Positions 1-8,211 of a stretch of DNA of 64,000 nucleotides are shown piece after piece (within the stretch, counting starts at the first letter, position 1; each line of letters opens with the position of its first letter). The translations under genes and the position numbers were made by a program. This DNA is from Streptomyces pilosus (lineage in GTDB: Bacteria > Actinomycetota > Actinomycetes > Streptomycetales > Streptomycetaceae): positions 62,001 through 126,000 of the forward strand of contig NZ_BMTU01000011.1 of the NCBI RefSeq assembly GCF_014649835.1, written 5' to 3'. The notes under the pieces are model-generated. The model was not told the origin of the DNA. It searched no databases and was given only the letters and a program-made list of their open reading frames with translations.

Positions 1-145
1 GGTACAGGGCCAGTGTGCCACGACCGGGCACCCTCCATACGGGCGAGGGGTGTGGAGTGGCTCACAGGCGGTGACGTCCGGGCTGCCGAGGGTCGCACGG
101 CGGGCAACTCCGGGCCGCCCGGGCCACCTTGAGAGCGCACGGGAT

Positions 146-187
146 TGGTCCATACCTATTGACGCTGTGGTCTAGTCCTCTTAGGGT
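146..187 (+). promoter_or_regulatory. Chitinase promoter with two 12-bp direct repeats
   Basis: Two direct repeats, TGGTCCATACCT (146-157) and TGGTCTAGTCCT (168-179), start 22 bp (two helical turns) apart and flank a -35 box TTGACG (159-164). A -10-like TAGGGT at 182-187 gives a 17-bp spacer. Repeats of this form around the -35 region are the known signature of Streptomyces chitinase promoters, and the second copy resembles half of the DasR-responsive element (core TGGTCTAGACCA). Control by chitin oligomers or GlcNAc is inferred. Confidence 0.8.
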
Positions 188-218
188 CCGAGCCAACTTC
201 CGTGGAGAGGAACCCACT

Positions 219-2552
219 GTGCCGTCCCCCTCACGCCCCGGAGCGAGATGCGCGCTGCTCGCTTCCGCCGCCGCCGTCGCGGGTCTGCTGCTCACCTCCC
301 TGCCCGCCACCGTCTCGCACGCCGCCGGCCAGGAGTCCTGCCGTCCCGACGGCCTCTACTCGACGCCGGGCGTCGACGTCCCGTACTGCTCGGTGTACGA
401 CTCGGCCGGGCGGGAGAAGATGGGCTCCGACCACCAGCGCCGGGTGATCGGCTACTTCACCGGCTGGCGCCACGGCAAGGACGGCAAGCCCGCCTACCTG
501 GCCTCCGACATCCCCTGGGACCGGATCACCCACATCAACTACGCGTTCGCGCACGTCGACAAGGGCAACAAGCTCTCCGTCGGCGCGGCCGGCGCCACCA
601 ACCCGGCGACCGGGATGACCTGGCCGGGCGTCCCCGGCGCGGAGATGGACCCGGCTCTGCCCTACCAGGGGCACTTCAACCAGCTGACCAAGTTCAAGAA
701 GCAGCACCCGGACGTCAAGACGCTCATCTCCGTGGGCGGTTGGGCCGAGACGGGCGGCTACTTCGACGACAGCGGGCAGCGCGTGGACTCCGGCGGCTTC
801 TACTCCATGGCCACCCACGCCGACGGCTCGGTCAACCAGGCCGGCATCGACACGTTCGCCGACTCGGCGGTCGACTTCATCCGGACGTACGGCTTCAACG
901 GTGTCGACATCGACTACGAGTACCCGACGACGATGAAGGACGCGGGCAACCCGCTCGACTGGTCCTTCGCCAACGGCCGCCGCGCCGGCCTGGTCAAGGG
1001 GTACGCGGCGCTGATGAAGACGCTGCGCGAAAAGCTGGACCGCGCGGGCGCGGCCGACGGCAGGCACTACCTGCTGACGGTGGCGGCCCCCTCGTCCGGC
1101 TACCTGCTGCGCGGCATGGAGACCTTCCAGGTCCAGAAGTACCTGGACTACGTCAACATCATGTCGTACGACCTGCACGGCGCCTGGAACGAGTACGTCG
1201 GCCCGAACGCCTCGCTCTTCGACGACGGCAAGGACGCCGAACTGGCCGCCGCCGGCGTCTACACGACCTCCCAGTACGGGGGCATCGGGTACCTCAACAC
1301 CGACTGGGCGTACCACTACTTCCGCGGCTCGATGCCGGCCGGCCGGATCAACATCGGACTGCCGTACTACACACGCGGGTTCAAGAACGTCACGGGCGGC
1401 ACGGACGGGCTGTGGGGCAGGGCGCCCTCGACGAACTGTCCGGCGGGCTCCGGACTGACCAAGTGCGGTGACGGCGCCACCGGCATCGACAACCTGTGGC
1501 ACGACCTGGACACCGGCGGCAAGGAGTCCCCGGCCGGTTCCAACCCGATGTGGCACGCCAAGAACCTGGAGAAAGGCGTCGTCGGGGACTACGTCACCGA
1601 CTACGGCTTCCCGGCCGGCACGCGGCTGACCGGCACCTACGCCCGCAAGTACGACTCCACGCTGGTGGCGCCCTGGCTGTGGAACGCCGAGAAGAAGGTG
1701 TTCCTGTCCACCGAGGACGAGCAGTCCGTGAAGGCCAAGGCGGACTACGTCGTGGACCGCGGCATCGGCGGCACCATGGTGTGGGAGCTGGCCGGCGACT
1801 ACGACTGGAACGCCGCCTCGGGACAGTACGAGCCCGGTTCCACGCTGACCACGGCGATGTACGAGAAGTTCAAGGCCGCCGCTCCGTACGGCGCCACGCG
1901 GGCGACGACGCAGATGCCGCCCGAGGCGCTGGACATCGGCGTCGACTTCGGGCAGTTCCCGCTCGGCGACTCCAACTACCCGATCAGCCCCAAGCTGAAG
2001 ATCACCAACCGCACGTCCTCGGCGCTGCCCGGCGGCACCGAGTTCCGCTTCGACTACGGCACCTCGGCACCCGCCAACGCCAAGGACCAGTCCGGCTGGG
2101 GCACCACGGTGATCAGCTCCGGCCACACGGGCGACAACGTGGGCGGACTCGACGGCGACCACCACCGGGTGTCGCTGAAACTGCCGGCCTGGCAGTCGCT
2201 GGCGCCGGGCGCGTCGGTGGAGCTGGACATGGTCTACCACCTGCCGGTGTCGACGCCGTCGAACTGGACGGTGACCTTCGGCGGGAAGACGTACGCCCTG
2301 GCCGGGGACCTGGCGCGCGGGACCGCGGTCGTGGAACCGGGCGGCGGGACCACCCCGACCGACCCGCCGACGACACCGCCCGGTGAGGGCGGCGCCTGCA
2401 CGCAGCCGGCCTGGGACCCGGCGACCGCGTACGGCGGGAGCAGCGTGGTCTCCCACGCGGGGCGCGTGTGGAAGGCGCAGTGGTGGACGAAGGGCGAGGA
2501 GCCCGGAACCACCGGCGAATGGGGAGTGTGGCGGGACCAGGGAGCCTGCTGA
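219..2552 (+). CDS. Secreted chitinase, GH18 with C-terminal chitin-binding domain
   Basis: Endo-acting hydrolysis of chitin outside the cell. GTG 219 is chosen because GGAGAGG lies just upstream and the product (777 aa) then begins with a compact Sec signal peptide ending near SHAAG (about residue 36). The GH18 barrel starts near residue 73 (RVIGYFTGW). The catalytic DxDxE motif is GVDIDYE with the acid Glu234. After the barrel comes a beta-rich module of the ChiC type (about 575-700), a Thr/Pro/Gly linker, and a C-terminal CBM5/12-like domain of about 50 aa with Trp-rich positions and flanking cysteines. It is monocistronic, with its own promoter repeats and terminator. Upstream in-frame codons exist but have no ribosome-binding site. 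Confidence 0.95.
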   Translation: MPSPSRPGARCALLASAAAVAGLLLTSLPATVSHAAGQESCRPDGLYSTPGVDVPYCSVYDSAGREKMGSDHQRRVIGYFTGWRHGKDGKPAYLASDIPWDRITHINYAFAHVDKGNKLSVGAAGATNPATGMTWPGVPGAEMDPALPYQGHFNQLTKFKKQHPDVKTLISVGGWAETGGYFDDSGQRVDSGGFYSMATHADGSVNQAGIDTFADSAVDFIRTYGFNGVDIDYEYPTTMKDAGNPLDWSFANGRRAGLVKGYAALMKTLREKLDRAGAADGRHYLLTVAAPSSGYLLRGMETFQVQKYLDYVNIMSYDLHGAWNEYVGPNASLFDDGKDAELAAAGVYTTSQYGGIGYLNTDWAYHYFRGSMPAGRINIGLPYYTRGFKNVTGGTDGLWGRAPSTNCPAGSGLTKCGDGATGIDNLWHDLDTGGKESPAGSNPMWHAKNLEKGVVGDYVTDYGFPAGTRLTGTYARKYDSTLVAPWLWNAEKKVFLSTEDEQSVKAKADYVVDRGIGGTMVWELAGDYDWNAASGQYEPGSTLTTAMYEKFKAAAPYGATRATTQMPPEALDIGVDFGQFPLGDSNYPISPKLKITNRTSSALPGGTEFRFDYGTSAPANAKDQSGWGTTVISSGHTGDNVGGLDGDHHRVSLKLPAWQSLAPGASVELDMVYHLPVSTPSNWTVTFGGKTYALAGDLARGTAVVEPGGGTTPTDPPTTPPGEGGACTQPAWDPATAYGGSSVVSHAGRVWKAQWWTKGEEPGTTGEWGVWRDQGAC

Positions 2553-2567
2553 CCCCCGTACGAGACC

Positions 2568-2609
2568 GGCCCGGCGGTGGTGACGACGGCCCTTGCCCAC
2601 CGCCGGGCC
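2568..2609 (+). terminator. Terminator hairpin after the chitinase gene
   Basis: A perfect 13-bp inverted repeat, GGCCCGGCGGTGG (2568-2580) and CCACCGCCGGGCC (2597-2609), with a 16-nt loop starts 15 bp after the stop codon. There is no T tract, as is common for Streptomyces terminators. Confidence 0.7.
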
Positions 2610-2767
2610 TCACCATGCGCGGATGCGTGCGGCACGGGACCCGGCCAAGCTGGACGGCGGACGGCGTCGGCCGGCCCGGGTGATGTCACATCCGGCGGTG
2701 GCCGGTCCGTCCCTGCTGCGACGGGCGTTCCGCCGGGGAGCGCCGGTGTCCGAAGGGGCTGAACAGC

Positions 2768-3520
2768 ATGACCACGATCCTGGTGACCGGCGGTACCGGA
2801 ACCCTCGGCCGGCACGTCTGCGAGCGCCTGCGGGCGGACGGGCACGAGGTGCGGGTGCTCAGCCGGAAGGCACGGCCGTACACCGTCGACCTGCGGGAGG
2901 GCGGGAGCGCGCTGGACGCCGCCGTCACGGGTGTGGACACGGTCGTGCACTGTGCGACGTCACCGCGCGGCGGCGACGAGAAGGCCGCACGCAACCTGAT
3001 CGCCGCGGCGCGCCGGGCCGGGGTCACACACCTCGTCTACATCTCGATCGTCGGCGTCGACCGGGTGCCGTACGGCTACTACCGGTCCAAGCTGGCGGTG
3101 GAGCGGCTGGTCGAGGAGTCGGGGACCGGCTGGACGGTGCTGCGCGCCACCCAGTTCCACGACCTGGTCCTCACCGTGCTCCAGGGCCTGGCGAGGCTTC
3201 CGGTGATGCCGCTGCCGGCCCGGGTGAAGGACCAGCCGGTCGACGTCACGGAGGTGGCGGACCGTCTCGCCGAACTGGCGCTGGGCGCGCCGGCCGGGCG
3301 CGTCGACGACCTGGGCGGACCCGAGGTCCGGACGTTCGACTCCCTCGCCCGCGCCTACCTGCGGGCCACGGGCCGCCGCCGTGCGGTGGTGAAGGTGCCG
3401 CTGCGCGGTGCGGCCTACCGGGCCTTCCGCGACGGTCACCACCTCGCTCCGGACCACGCGGTCGGCAGGACCACCTTCGACGAGTTCCTCGCCCGCCGGT
3501 CCGGCGGGGCACAGCGGTGA
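2768..3520 (+). CDS. NmrA-like NAD(P)-binding atypical SDR oxidoreductase
   Basis: A 250-aa cytosolic protein with an N-terminal Rossmann dinucleotide-binding motif (VTGGTGTLGRHV, residues 6-17), an acidic/basic second strand, and the YxxxK-like YYRSK segment near residue 100. The length and a C-terminal half of the kind seen in NmrA/NAD(P)H:quinone-oxidoreductase-like proteins place it in the atypical SDR family. These proteins either reduce small carbonyls or quinones or act as NAD(P) redox sensors; the substrate cannot be read from the sequence. AGGGG lies about 8-12 bp upstream of the ATG. It stands alone between the chitinase and the convergent ROK gene. Confidence 0.85.
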   Translation: MTTILVTGGTGTLGRHVCERLRADGHEVRVLSRKARPYTVDLREGGSALDAAVTGVDTVVHCATSPRGGDEKAARNLIAAARRAGVTHLVYISIVGVDRVPYGYYRSKLAVERLVEESGTGWTVLRATQFHDLVLTVLQGLARLPVMPLPARVKDQPVDVTEVADRLAELALGAPAGRVDDLGGPEVRTFDSLARAYLRATGRRRAVVKVPLRGAAYRAFRDGHHLAPDHAVGRTTFDEFLARRSGGAQR

Positions 3521-3521
3521 G

Positions 3522-3610
3522 GTGACGCCCGCCCGGCACGGTGGACGGCCGGTGCGCCCGTCCCGTCAGGGAGCGGGCTCCCCGGACGCGCCCGGTGGGG
3601 CGGGTGTCAC
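3522..3610. terminator. Possible bidirectional terminator between convergent genes
   Basis: A 13-bp inverted repeat with one G:T pair (3522-3534 with 3598-3610, core GTGACGCCCGCCC) encloses a 63-nt GC-rich loop in the gap between the two converging genes. The large loop makes this a weak candidate. Confidence 0.3.
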
Positions 3611-3643
3611 ACGTGGGGACCGCCGCCTCGTGGGGTGACGCGG

Positions 3644-4822
3644 TCAGTGGTCCGGGGCGCCGAAGAGTTCGTCCTGGGCCCGGTCGCGGGCGGTCAGCAG
3701 GGCTCCGCGCAGCACCGCGCCGCCGCCGAGGGTGCTGGGGAGCACCTCGGCGGGCAGCGGGGACATCGCGGCCAGCCGGTCCCGTACCCGGGACGCCAGC
3801 GGCTCGCCGCCCGCCTGCCCGACCTCCCCGCCCAGGACCACGCAGCCGGGGTCCAGCAGGGCGACCACCGACGCGGCACCCACCGCGATCCGGTCGGCGA
3901 GGGCGTCGAGGAAGGGGGCGCCGGCGGGGTCGGTGAGGGCGGCCCGCACCGCGCCCTCCGCTCCGCGGGCGGCTCCCGGCTCCGCCCCGATGCCGTACTC
4001 CCCCGCCAGCTCCGCGACCGCCGCCGCGCCCACCAGGGAGTGGAAGCCGCCCTCGCAGTCGGTGGCCGAGGGCAGGCCGCGGGTGCCGGGCACCGGGAGG
4101 AAGCCGATCTCGCCCGTGCCGCCGGAGGCGCCCCGGCGCAGGGTGCCGTCGAGGATCACCGCCGCGCCGGTGCCGTGACCCAGCCAGAGCAGGACGAAGG
4201 TGTCCCGGTCGCGGGCCGCGCCGTGGCGCTGCTCGGCGAGCGCGGCGAGGTTGGTCTCGTTCTCCACGCTGACACGCGCCTCGGGGAGCCGTTCCTGCAG
4301 TGCGGCGACCAGGCGGCGGTGCCATGCGGGCAGGCCGGTGGAGTCGCGCAGTTCGCCGCTCGCCGGGTCGATCAGCCCGGGGGCCCCGATCCCGACGGTG
4401 TGCAGCCGGTCGGCGCCCGCCTCCTTCGCCGTCCGCTCGACCAGTTCGACCGCCTGCTCCACCGCCGGCCCGGTGCCCGTGTCGCCGGTGATGGGCAGAG
4501 CCGCCTCGGCCAGGACCCCGCCGACCAGGTCGGACACGACCACGGCGACGCCCTCGGTGCGGACGTCCAGCGCGGCCAGGTGCGCCCGGCCCGCGACGAT
4601 GCCGTACAGCTTGGCGTTCGGACCGCGACGCTGTTCCTTCGCCTCCCCGGTCACCGCGATGAGTCCGGCCGCGCCGAGACGCTCGACGAGGTCGGCGACG
4701 GTGGGCCGGGACAGGCCGGTCAGCTCCTTCAACTGCCCCGCGGTCAGCGGTCCCTGCTGCTGGAGCAGGCGCAGGGCGAGCCGGTCGTTGATGGCTCGGG
4801 CGGTGCTCGGGGATGCGGCCAT
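3644..4822 (-). CDS. ROK-family transcriptional regulator with degenerate kinase site
   Basis: A 392-aa protein with a MarR-like winged HTH at residues 10-60 (LTAGQLKELTGLSRPTVADL) followed by the ROK fold. In ROK sugar kinases the catalytic base is the Asp of an NDxN motif; here it is NETN (Glu189). The sugar-binding ExGH is EIGF (His replaced by Phe241), and the zinc motif CxCGxxGC is reduced to CEGG near residue 256. The phosphate loop GHGTGAAV is recognisable. This fits a repressor that senses a sugar or sugar phosphate rather than a kinase. It is divergent from an MFS gene with 175 bp between them carrying an inverted repeat, so it probably controls itself and that transporter. The effector is unknown. 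Confidence 0.9.
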   Translation of the reverse strand: MAASPSTARAINDRLALRLLQQQGPLTAGQLKELTGLSRPTVADLVERLGAAGLIAVTGEAKEQRRGPNAKLYGIVAGRAHLAALDVRTEGVAVVVSDLVGGVLAEAALPITGDTGTGPAVEQAVELVERTAKEAGADRLHTVGIGAPGLIDPASGELRDSTGLPAWHRRLVAALQERLPEARVSVENETNLAALAEQRHGAARDRDTFVLLWLGHGTGAAVILDGTLRRGASGGTGEIGFLPVPGTRGLPSATDCEGGFHSLVGAAAVAELAGEYGIGAEPGAARGAEGAVRAALTDPAGAPFLDALADRIAVGAASVVALLDPGCVVLGGEVGQAGGEPLASRVRDRLAAMSPLPAEVLPSTLGGGAVLRGALLTARDRAQDELFGAPDH

Positions 4823-4927
4823 GCCGGGATCCTTCCAGATCGGCGGGGCCGGTCGGCGCGAGGACCGCCGGCGGCGGGAGGCGCGGGGGACGGGGGAGGC
4901 ACGGGGGCCGACGCGGAAACCCCTTAT

Positions 4928-4950
4928 CTTTCAGGCAGGGTTCCTGATAG
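4928..4950. promoter_or_regulatory. Candidate operator of the ROK regulator
   Basis: An imperfect inverted repeat, CTTTCAGG (4928-4935) and CCTGATAG (4943-4950) with a 7-bp spacer, lies in an unusually AT-rich patch of the divergent ROK/MFS intergenic region, about 50 bp before the MFS start. The symmetric AGG/CCT half-sites and A/T flanks resemble operators of NagC/Mlc-type ROK repressors. The assignment is by position and symmetry only. Confidence 0.5.
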
Positions 4951-4997
4951 TTTACGCCAGCGCTTGCGGGAACGGACCGACTGGGAGGGGCGGCGCG

Positions 4998-6203
4998 ATG
5001 AGTACTGGGGTGTACGCACCACAGCAGGTGAGACGGGCACGGTACGCGGTGGGGGCCGTGTTCGCCGTGCACGGCGCGGTCACCGGCTCGTTCGCCACCC
5101 GCGTCCCCTGGATCCAGGACCACGCCGGCGTGAGCGCCGGGCAGCTGGGCCTGGCGCTCGCCTTCCCCGCGCTCGGCGCGTCCCTCGCCATGCCCCTCGC
5201 GGGGAGCATCAGCCACCGCTTCGGCGCCCGCAACGCGCTGCGCGGACTGATCGCGCTGTGGACGCTCGCCCTGGTCCTGCCGTCCGTCGCCCCGAACCTG
5301 CTCACCCTCTGTCTGGCCCTGTTCGTCTACGGCGCCACGGCGGGCATGTCGGACGTGGCGATGAACGCGCTGGGCGTGGAGGTGGAGAACCGTCTCAACA
5401 AGTCGATCATGTCCGGGCTGCACGGCATGTGGAGCGCCGGCGCCCTGATCGGTTCGTCGGCCGGCACGCTCGCCGCCCACCTCGGCACGGACGCCCGGCT
5501 GCACCACGCCCTCGCGGCGGCGGTGCTGACGGTGGCCGGTGTCGCCGCCTGCGCCTGGGTGCTCGACCTCCAGCCCACCGAGGACGAGGAGCCGCCCCCG
5601 CGGTTCGCGCTGCCGCCCCGCTCCGCGCTGCTGATCGGCGCGATCGGCTTCTGCGCCGTGTTCGCGGAGGGCGCGAGCCTGGACTGGTCGGCCGTCTATC
5701 TGCGCGACCAGCTGGAGACGTCGGCGGGCCTCGCGGCGGCCTGCACCACCGGTTTCACGCTCACCATGGCGATCGCCCGGATCGCCGGTGACCACGTGGT
5801 CGACCGTTTCGGCGCCGTGCGCACGGTCCGTGCGAGCGGTGTGATCGCCGTGCTCGGCGGGCTGCTGATCGTCCTCTCCGAGCATCCCGCGACGGCCATG
5901 GCCGGTTTCGCGCTGATGGGGCTCGGCATCGCGGTCGTGGTGCCGCTGTGCTTCGCCGCCGCCGGCCGCAGCGGCGCCAACCCGAGCCTCGCCATCGCGG
6001 GCGTCGCGACCATCACCTACACCTCGGGACTGGTCGCCCCCAGCGCCATCGGCCTGCTGGCCCAGGCGACCAGCCTGCTGGTGTCGTTCGTCCTGGTGAC
6101 GGTGCTCTCCTGCGGCATCGCGGGGCTCGCGGGCGTCCTGCGCGCGGGCGACCGCAGGAAGGTCACGCGTCCGGACGCAGCAGTTCCCGAGCCGCGTCCC
6201 TGA
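4998..6203 (+). CDS. MFS transporter, YbjJ-like
   Basis: A 401-aa integral membrane protein with 12 predicted helices. ATG 4998 is chosen because GGGAGGGG lies 7-8 bp upstream; longer in-frame readings run back into the regulator. Helix 4 has the GxSDVAMNALGVEVE signature and is followed by MSGLHGMWSAG, the pattern of the YbjJ subgroup of major-facilitator proteins. Its substrate is unknown; pairing with a ROK regulator suggests a sugar or sugar derivative, but that is inference. The last 41 bp overlap the convergent thioesterase gene. Confidence 0.88.
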   Translation: MSTGVYAPQQVRRARYAVGAVFAVHGAVTGSFATRVPWIQDHAGVSAGQLGLALAFPALGASLAMPLAGSISHRFGARNALRGLIALWTLALVLPSVAPNLLTLCLALFVYGATAGMSDVAMNALGVEVENRLNKSIMSGLHGMWSAGALIGSSAGTLAAHLGTDARLHHALAAAVLTVAGVAACAWVLDLQPTEDEEPPPRFALPPRSALLIGAIGFCAVFAEGASLDWSAVYLRDQLETSAGLAAACTTGFTLTMAIARIAGDHVVDRFGAVRTVRASGVIAVLGGLLIVLSEHPATAMAGFALMGLGIAVVVPLCFAAAGRSGANPSLAIAGVATITYTSGLVAPSAIGLLAQATSLLVSFVLVTVLSCGIAGLAGVLRAGDRRKVTRPDAAVPEPRP

Positions 6204-6621
6204 ACGCCTCGCTCCAGGGCGCCGGGCGCAGCGTCGTGGCGTCCAGCCGCACCAGCACCCGGCTGCCCCGGGCGTAGGTCACCGCCCCGTCGGCGGAGCA
6301 GAAGCGGAAGCCGTAGGTGAGTCCGGTGGTGCCGAGCCGGTCCAGCCAGAGGTGGACGCCGTAGGTGCCGGGCCGGGTCACGGGGGCGTCGTAGGTGACG
6401 CGCAGTTCCCTGACCGCGTTGCAGGCGTCGCCGGCCGCGTTCCAGTCGCCCTCGAAGCGGACGCCGTTGTCGTGCCACAGCTCGGTCCAGGCCCGTTCCA
6501 CCAGCAGCGGATAGCGGGCGTTGTGCAGCAGCCCCAGCGCGTCGAGGTCGTCGAAGTGGACGGTCACGGTGGTCAGCCGGCCGTACGGCAGGGCGGGGGC
6601 GAGCGGGGCTTCGGCGGTCAC
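6163..6621 (-). CDS. Acyl-CoA thioesterase, hot-dog fold (4HBT family)
   Basis: A 152-aa protein. GTG 6621 is preferred over an ATG at 6663 because AGGAG lies 8 nt before it. The N-terminal segment VHFDDLDALGLLHNARY matches the 4-hydroxybenzoyl-CoA thioesterase pattern (HFxDxDxxGHxxNxxY), with the conserved Asp and Asn and Leu where His is common. The length is typical of the single-domain enzymes, which act as cytosolic oligomers on acyl-CoA. The physiological substrate is unknown. Its 3' end overlaps the MFS gene tail to tail by 41 bp. Confidence 0.88.
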   Translation of the reverse strand: MTAEAPLAPALPYGRLTTVTVHFDDLDALGLLHNARYPLLVERAWTELWHDNGVRFEGDWNAAGDACNAVRELRVTYDAPVTRPGTYGVHLWLDRLGTTGLTYGFRFCSADGAVTYARGSRVLVRLDATTLRPAPWSEAFRDAARELLRPDA

Positions 6622-6807
6622 GGGTGGGGCTCCTGGGACGTGCGGGACGAGTGCCGCCTGCATCGGACGACGGCGCGCCCTCATCCTAAGCAGACGCTCA
6701 GCGGGCGCCGAGAGAGACCCGAAGGGCCCGGCCACCTGTACGAAGCACTTCTGATCAGCCCGCACAATGGTCCGGACACGCTGGCCTGACGACGAAAGCG
6801 ACACCCC

Positions 6808-8211
6808 ATGAAACTCGGCGTCCGCTGGACACTGCACGGCGACGGACGCACCCCGGCGCCCGGCGCGGTGGTCCGCCCCGACGAACGGCTCTCCTGGCCC
6901 CGCACCGCGGGCCTGGGCGCCCAGCACGTGGTGGCGATGTTCGGCGCGTCCTTCGTCGCCCCGGTGCTGATGGGTCTCGACCCCAACCTGGCCATCATGA
7001 TGTCGGGCGTCGCGACGATCGTCTTCCTGCTGGCGACGCGCGGCCGGGTGCCCAGCTACCTGGGCTGCTCGCTCTCCTTCGTCGGTGTCGCCGCGGTCAT
7101 CCGGGCCGACGGCGGCTCGAGCGCCACCGTCACGGGCGCGGTGTTCGTGGTCGGCGCCGCGCTGTTCCTGTCGGGTCTCGCGGTGCGGCGCTTCGGGGCG
7201 CGGATCATCCACGCGGCGATGCCGCCGATCGTGACCGGCGCGGTGGTGATGCTGATCGGCTTCAACCTGGCGCCGGTGACCGCCGCCACCTATTGGCCGC
7301 AGGACCAGTGGACCGCCCTGCTCGTGATGCTGTTCACCGGTCTGGCCGTGGTCTGCCTGCGCGGTTTCTGGTCCCGGATCGCGATCTTCCTCGGCCTGGT
7401 CTTCGGCTACGTCCTGTCCTGGGCCCTCGACCGGGTCTTCGGGAAGATCCACTCGGCGGACGCCGGCGGCCAGGTCACCGATCACTGGCGCCTGGACCTG
7501 TCCGGGGTGGGCCGGGCGGACTGGATCGGCCTGCCGACCCTGCACGGGCCGTCCTTCGAGGTGTCGGCGGTCCTGGTGGCCCTGCCGGTGGTCATCGCGC
7601 TGATCGCGGAGAACGCCGGGCACGTCAAGGCGGTCGGTGAGATGACCGGCGACAACCTCGACGACAAGCTCGGCACGGCCATCTCCGCCGACGGTGTCGG
7701 TTCCATGCTGTCCACGGCCGTCGGCGGCCCGCCCAACACCACCTACTCCGAGAACATCGGCGTGATGGCCGCGACCCGCGTGTACTCCACCGCCGCGTAC
7801 TGGGCCGCCGCCGGTTTCGCCCTGCTGTTCGGTCTCTGCCCGAAGTTCGGCGCCGTCGTGGCGGCCATCCCGGGCGGCGTGCTCGGCGGCATCACCGTCA
7901 TCCTGTACGGCATGATCGGCCTGCTCGGCGCCCAGATCTGGATCAACGCCAAGGTGGACCTGCGCAATCCGCTGAACCTGGTACCGGCCGCGGCGGGCAT
8001 CATCATCGGCGTCGGCAACGTCTCGATGGAGATCACCGACACGTTCTCGCTGAGCGGCATCGCGCTCGGCACCCTGGTGGTCATCACCGGCTACCACGCG
8101 CTGCGTGCCTTCGCGCCGGCCCACCTGAAGACGCAGGGGCCGCTGCTCGACGAGGGCACGTCCTCCTACGACACCGGTGACGCCGACGGCGATCAGCGCG
8201 CCAAGTCGTAG
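6808..8211 (+). CDS. Uracil/xanthine permease, NCS2 family
   Basis: A 467-aa membrane protein of the nucleobase:cation symporter-2 family (UraA/PyrP/XanP). It has 14 predicted helices, the LGAQHVVAMFGA start of helix 1, and the NCS2 signature region near GGPPNTTYSENIGV, in which Glu and Asn contact nucleobase in UraA. PNTTYSENIGV matches the uracil-type subgroup, so uracil uptake is the best guess; xanthine is possible. A weak purine-rich stretch (GAAAG) precedes the ATG. The end overlaps the convergent GH6 gene by 19 bp. Confidence 0.9.
   Translation: MKLGVRWTLHGDGRTPAPGAVVRPDERLSWPRTAGLGAQHVVAMFGASFVAPVLMGLDPNLAIMMSGVATIVFLLATRGRVPSYLGCSLSFVGVAAVIRADGGSSATVTGAVFVVGAALFLSGLAVRRFGARIIHAAMPPIVTGAVVMLIGFNLAPVTAATYWPQDQWTALLVMLFTGLAVVCLRGFWSRIAIFLGLVFGYVLSWALDRVFGKIHSADAGGQVTDHWRLDLSGVGRADWIGLPTLHGPSFEVSAVLVALPVVIALIAENAGHVKAVGEMTGDNLDDKLGTAISADGVGSMLSTAVGGPPNTTYSENIGVMAATRVYSTAAYWAAAGFALLFGLCPKFGAVVAAIPGGVLGGITVILYGMIGLLGAQIWINAKVDLRNPLNLVPAAAGIIIGVGNVSMEITDTFSLSGIALGTLVVITGYHALRAFAPAHLKTQGPLLDEGTSSYDTGDADGDQRAKS

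Noticed and set aside
231..2600. A long minus-strand open frame opposite the chitinase
   Set aside because: Arg/Gly/Val-rich shadow without motifs; the chitinase has signal peptide, catalytic motif, promoter and terminator.
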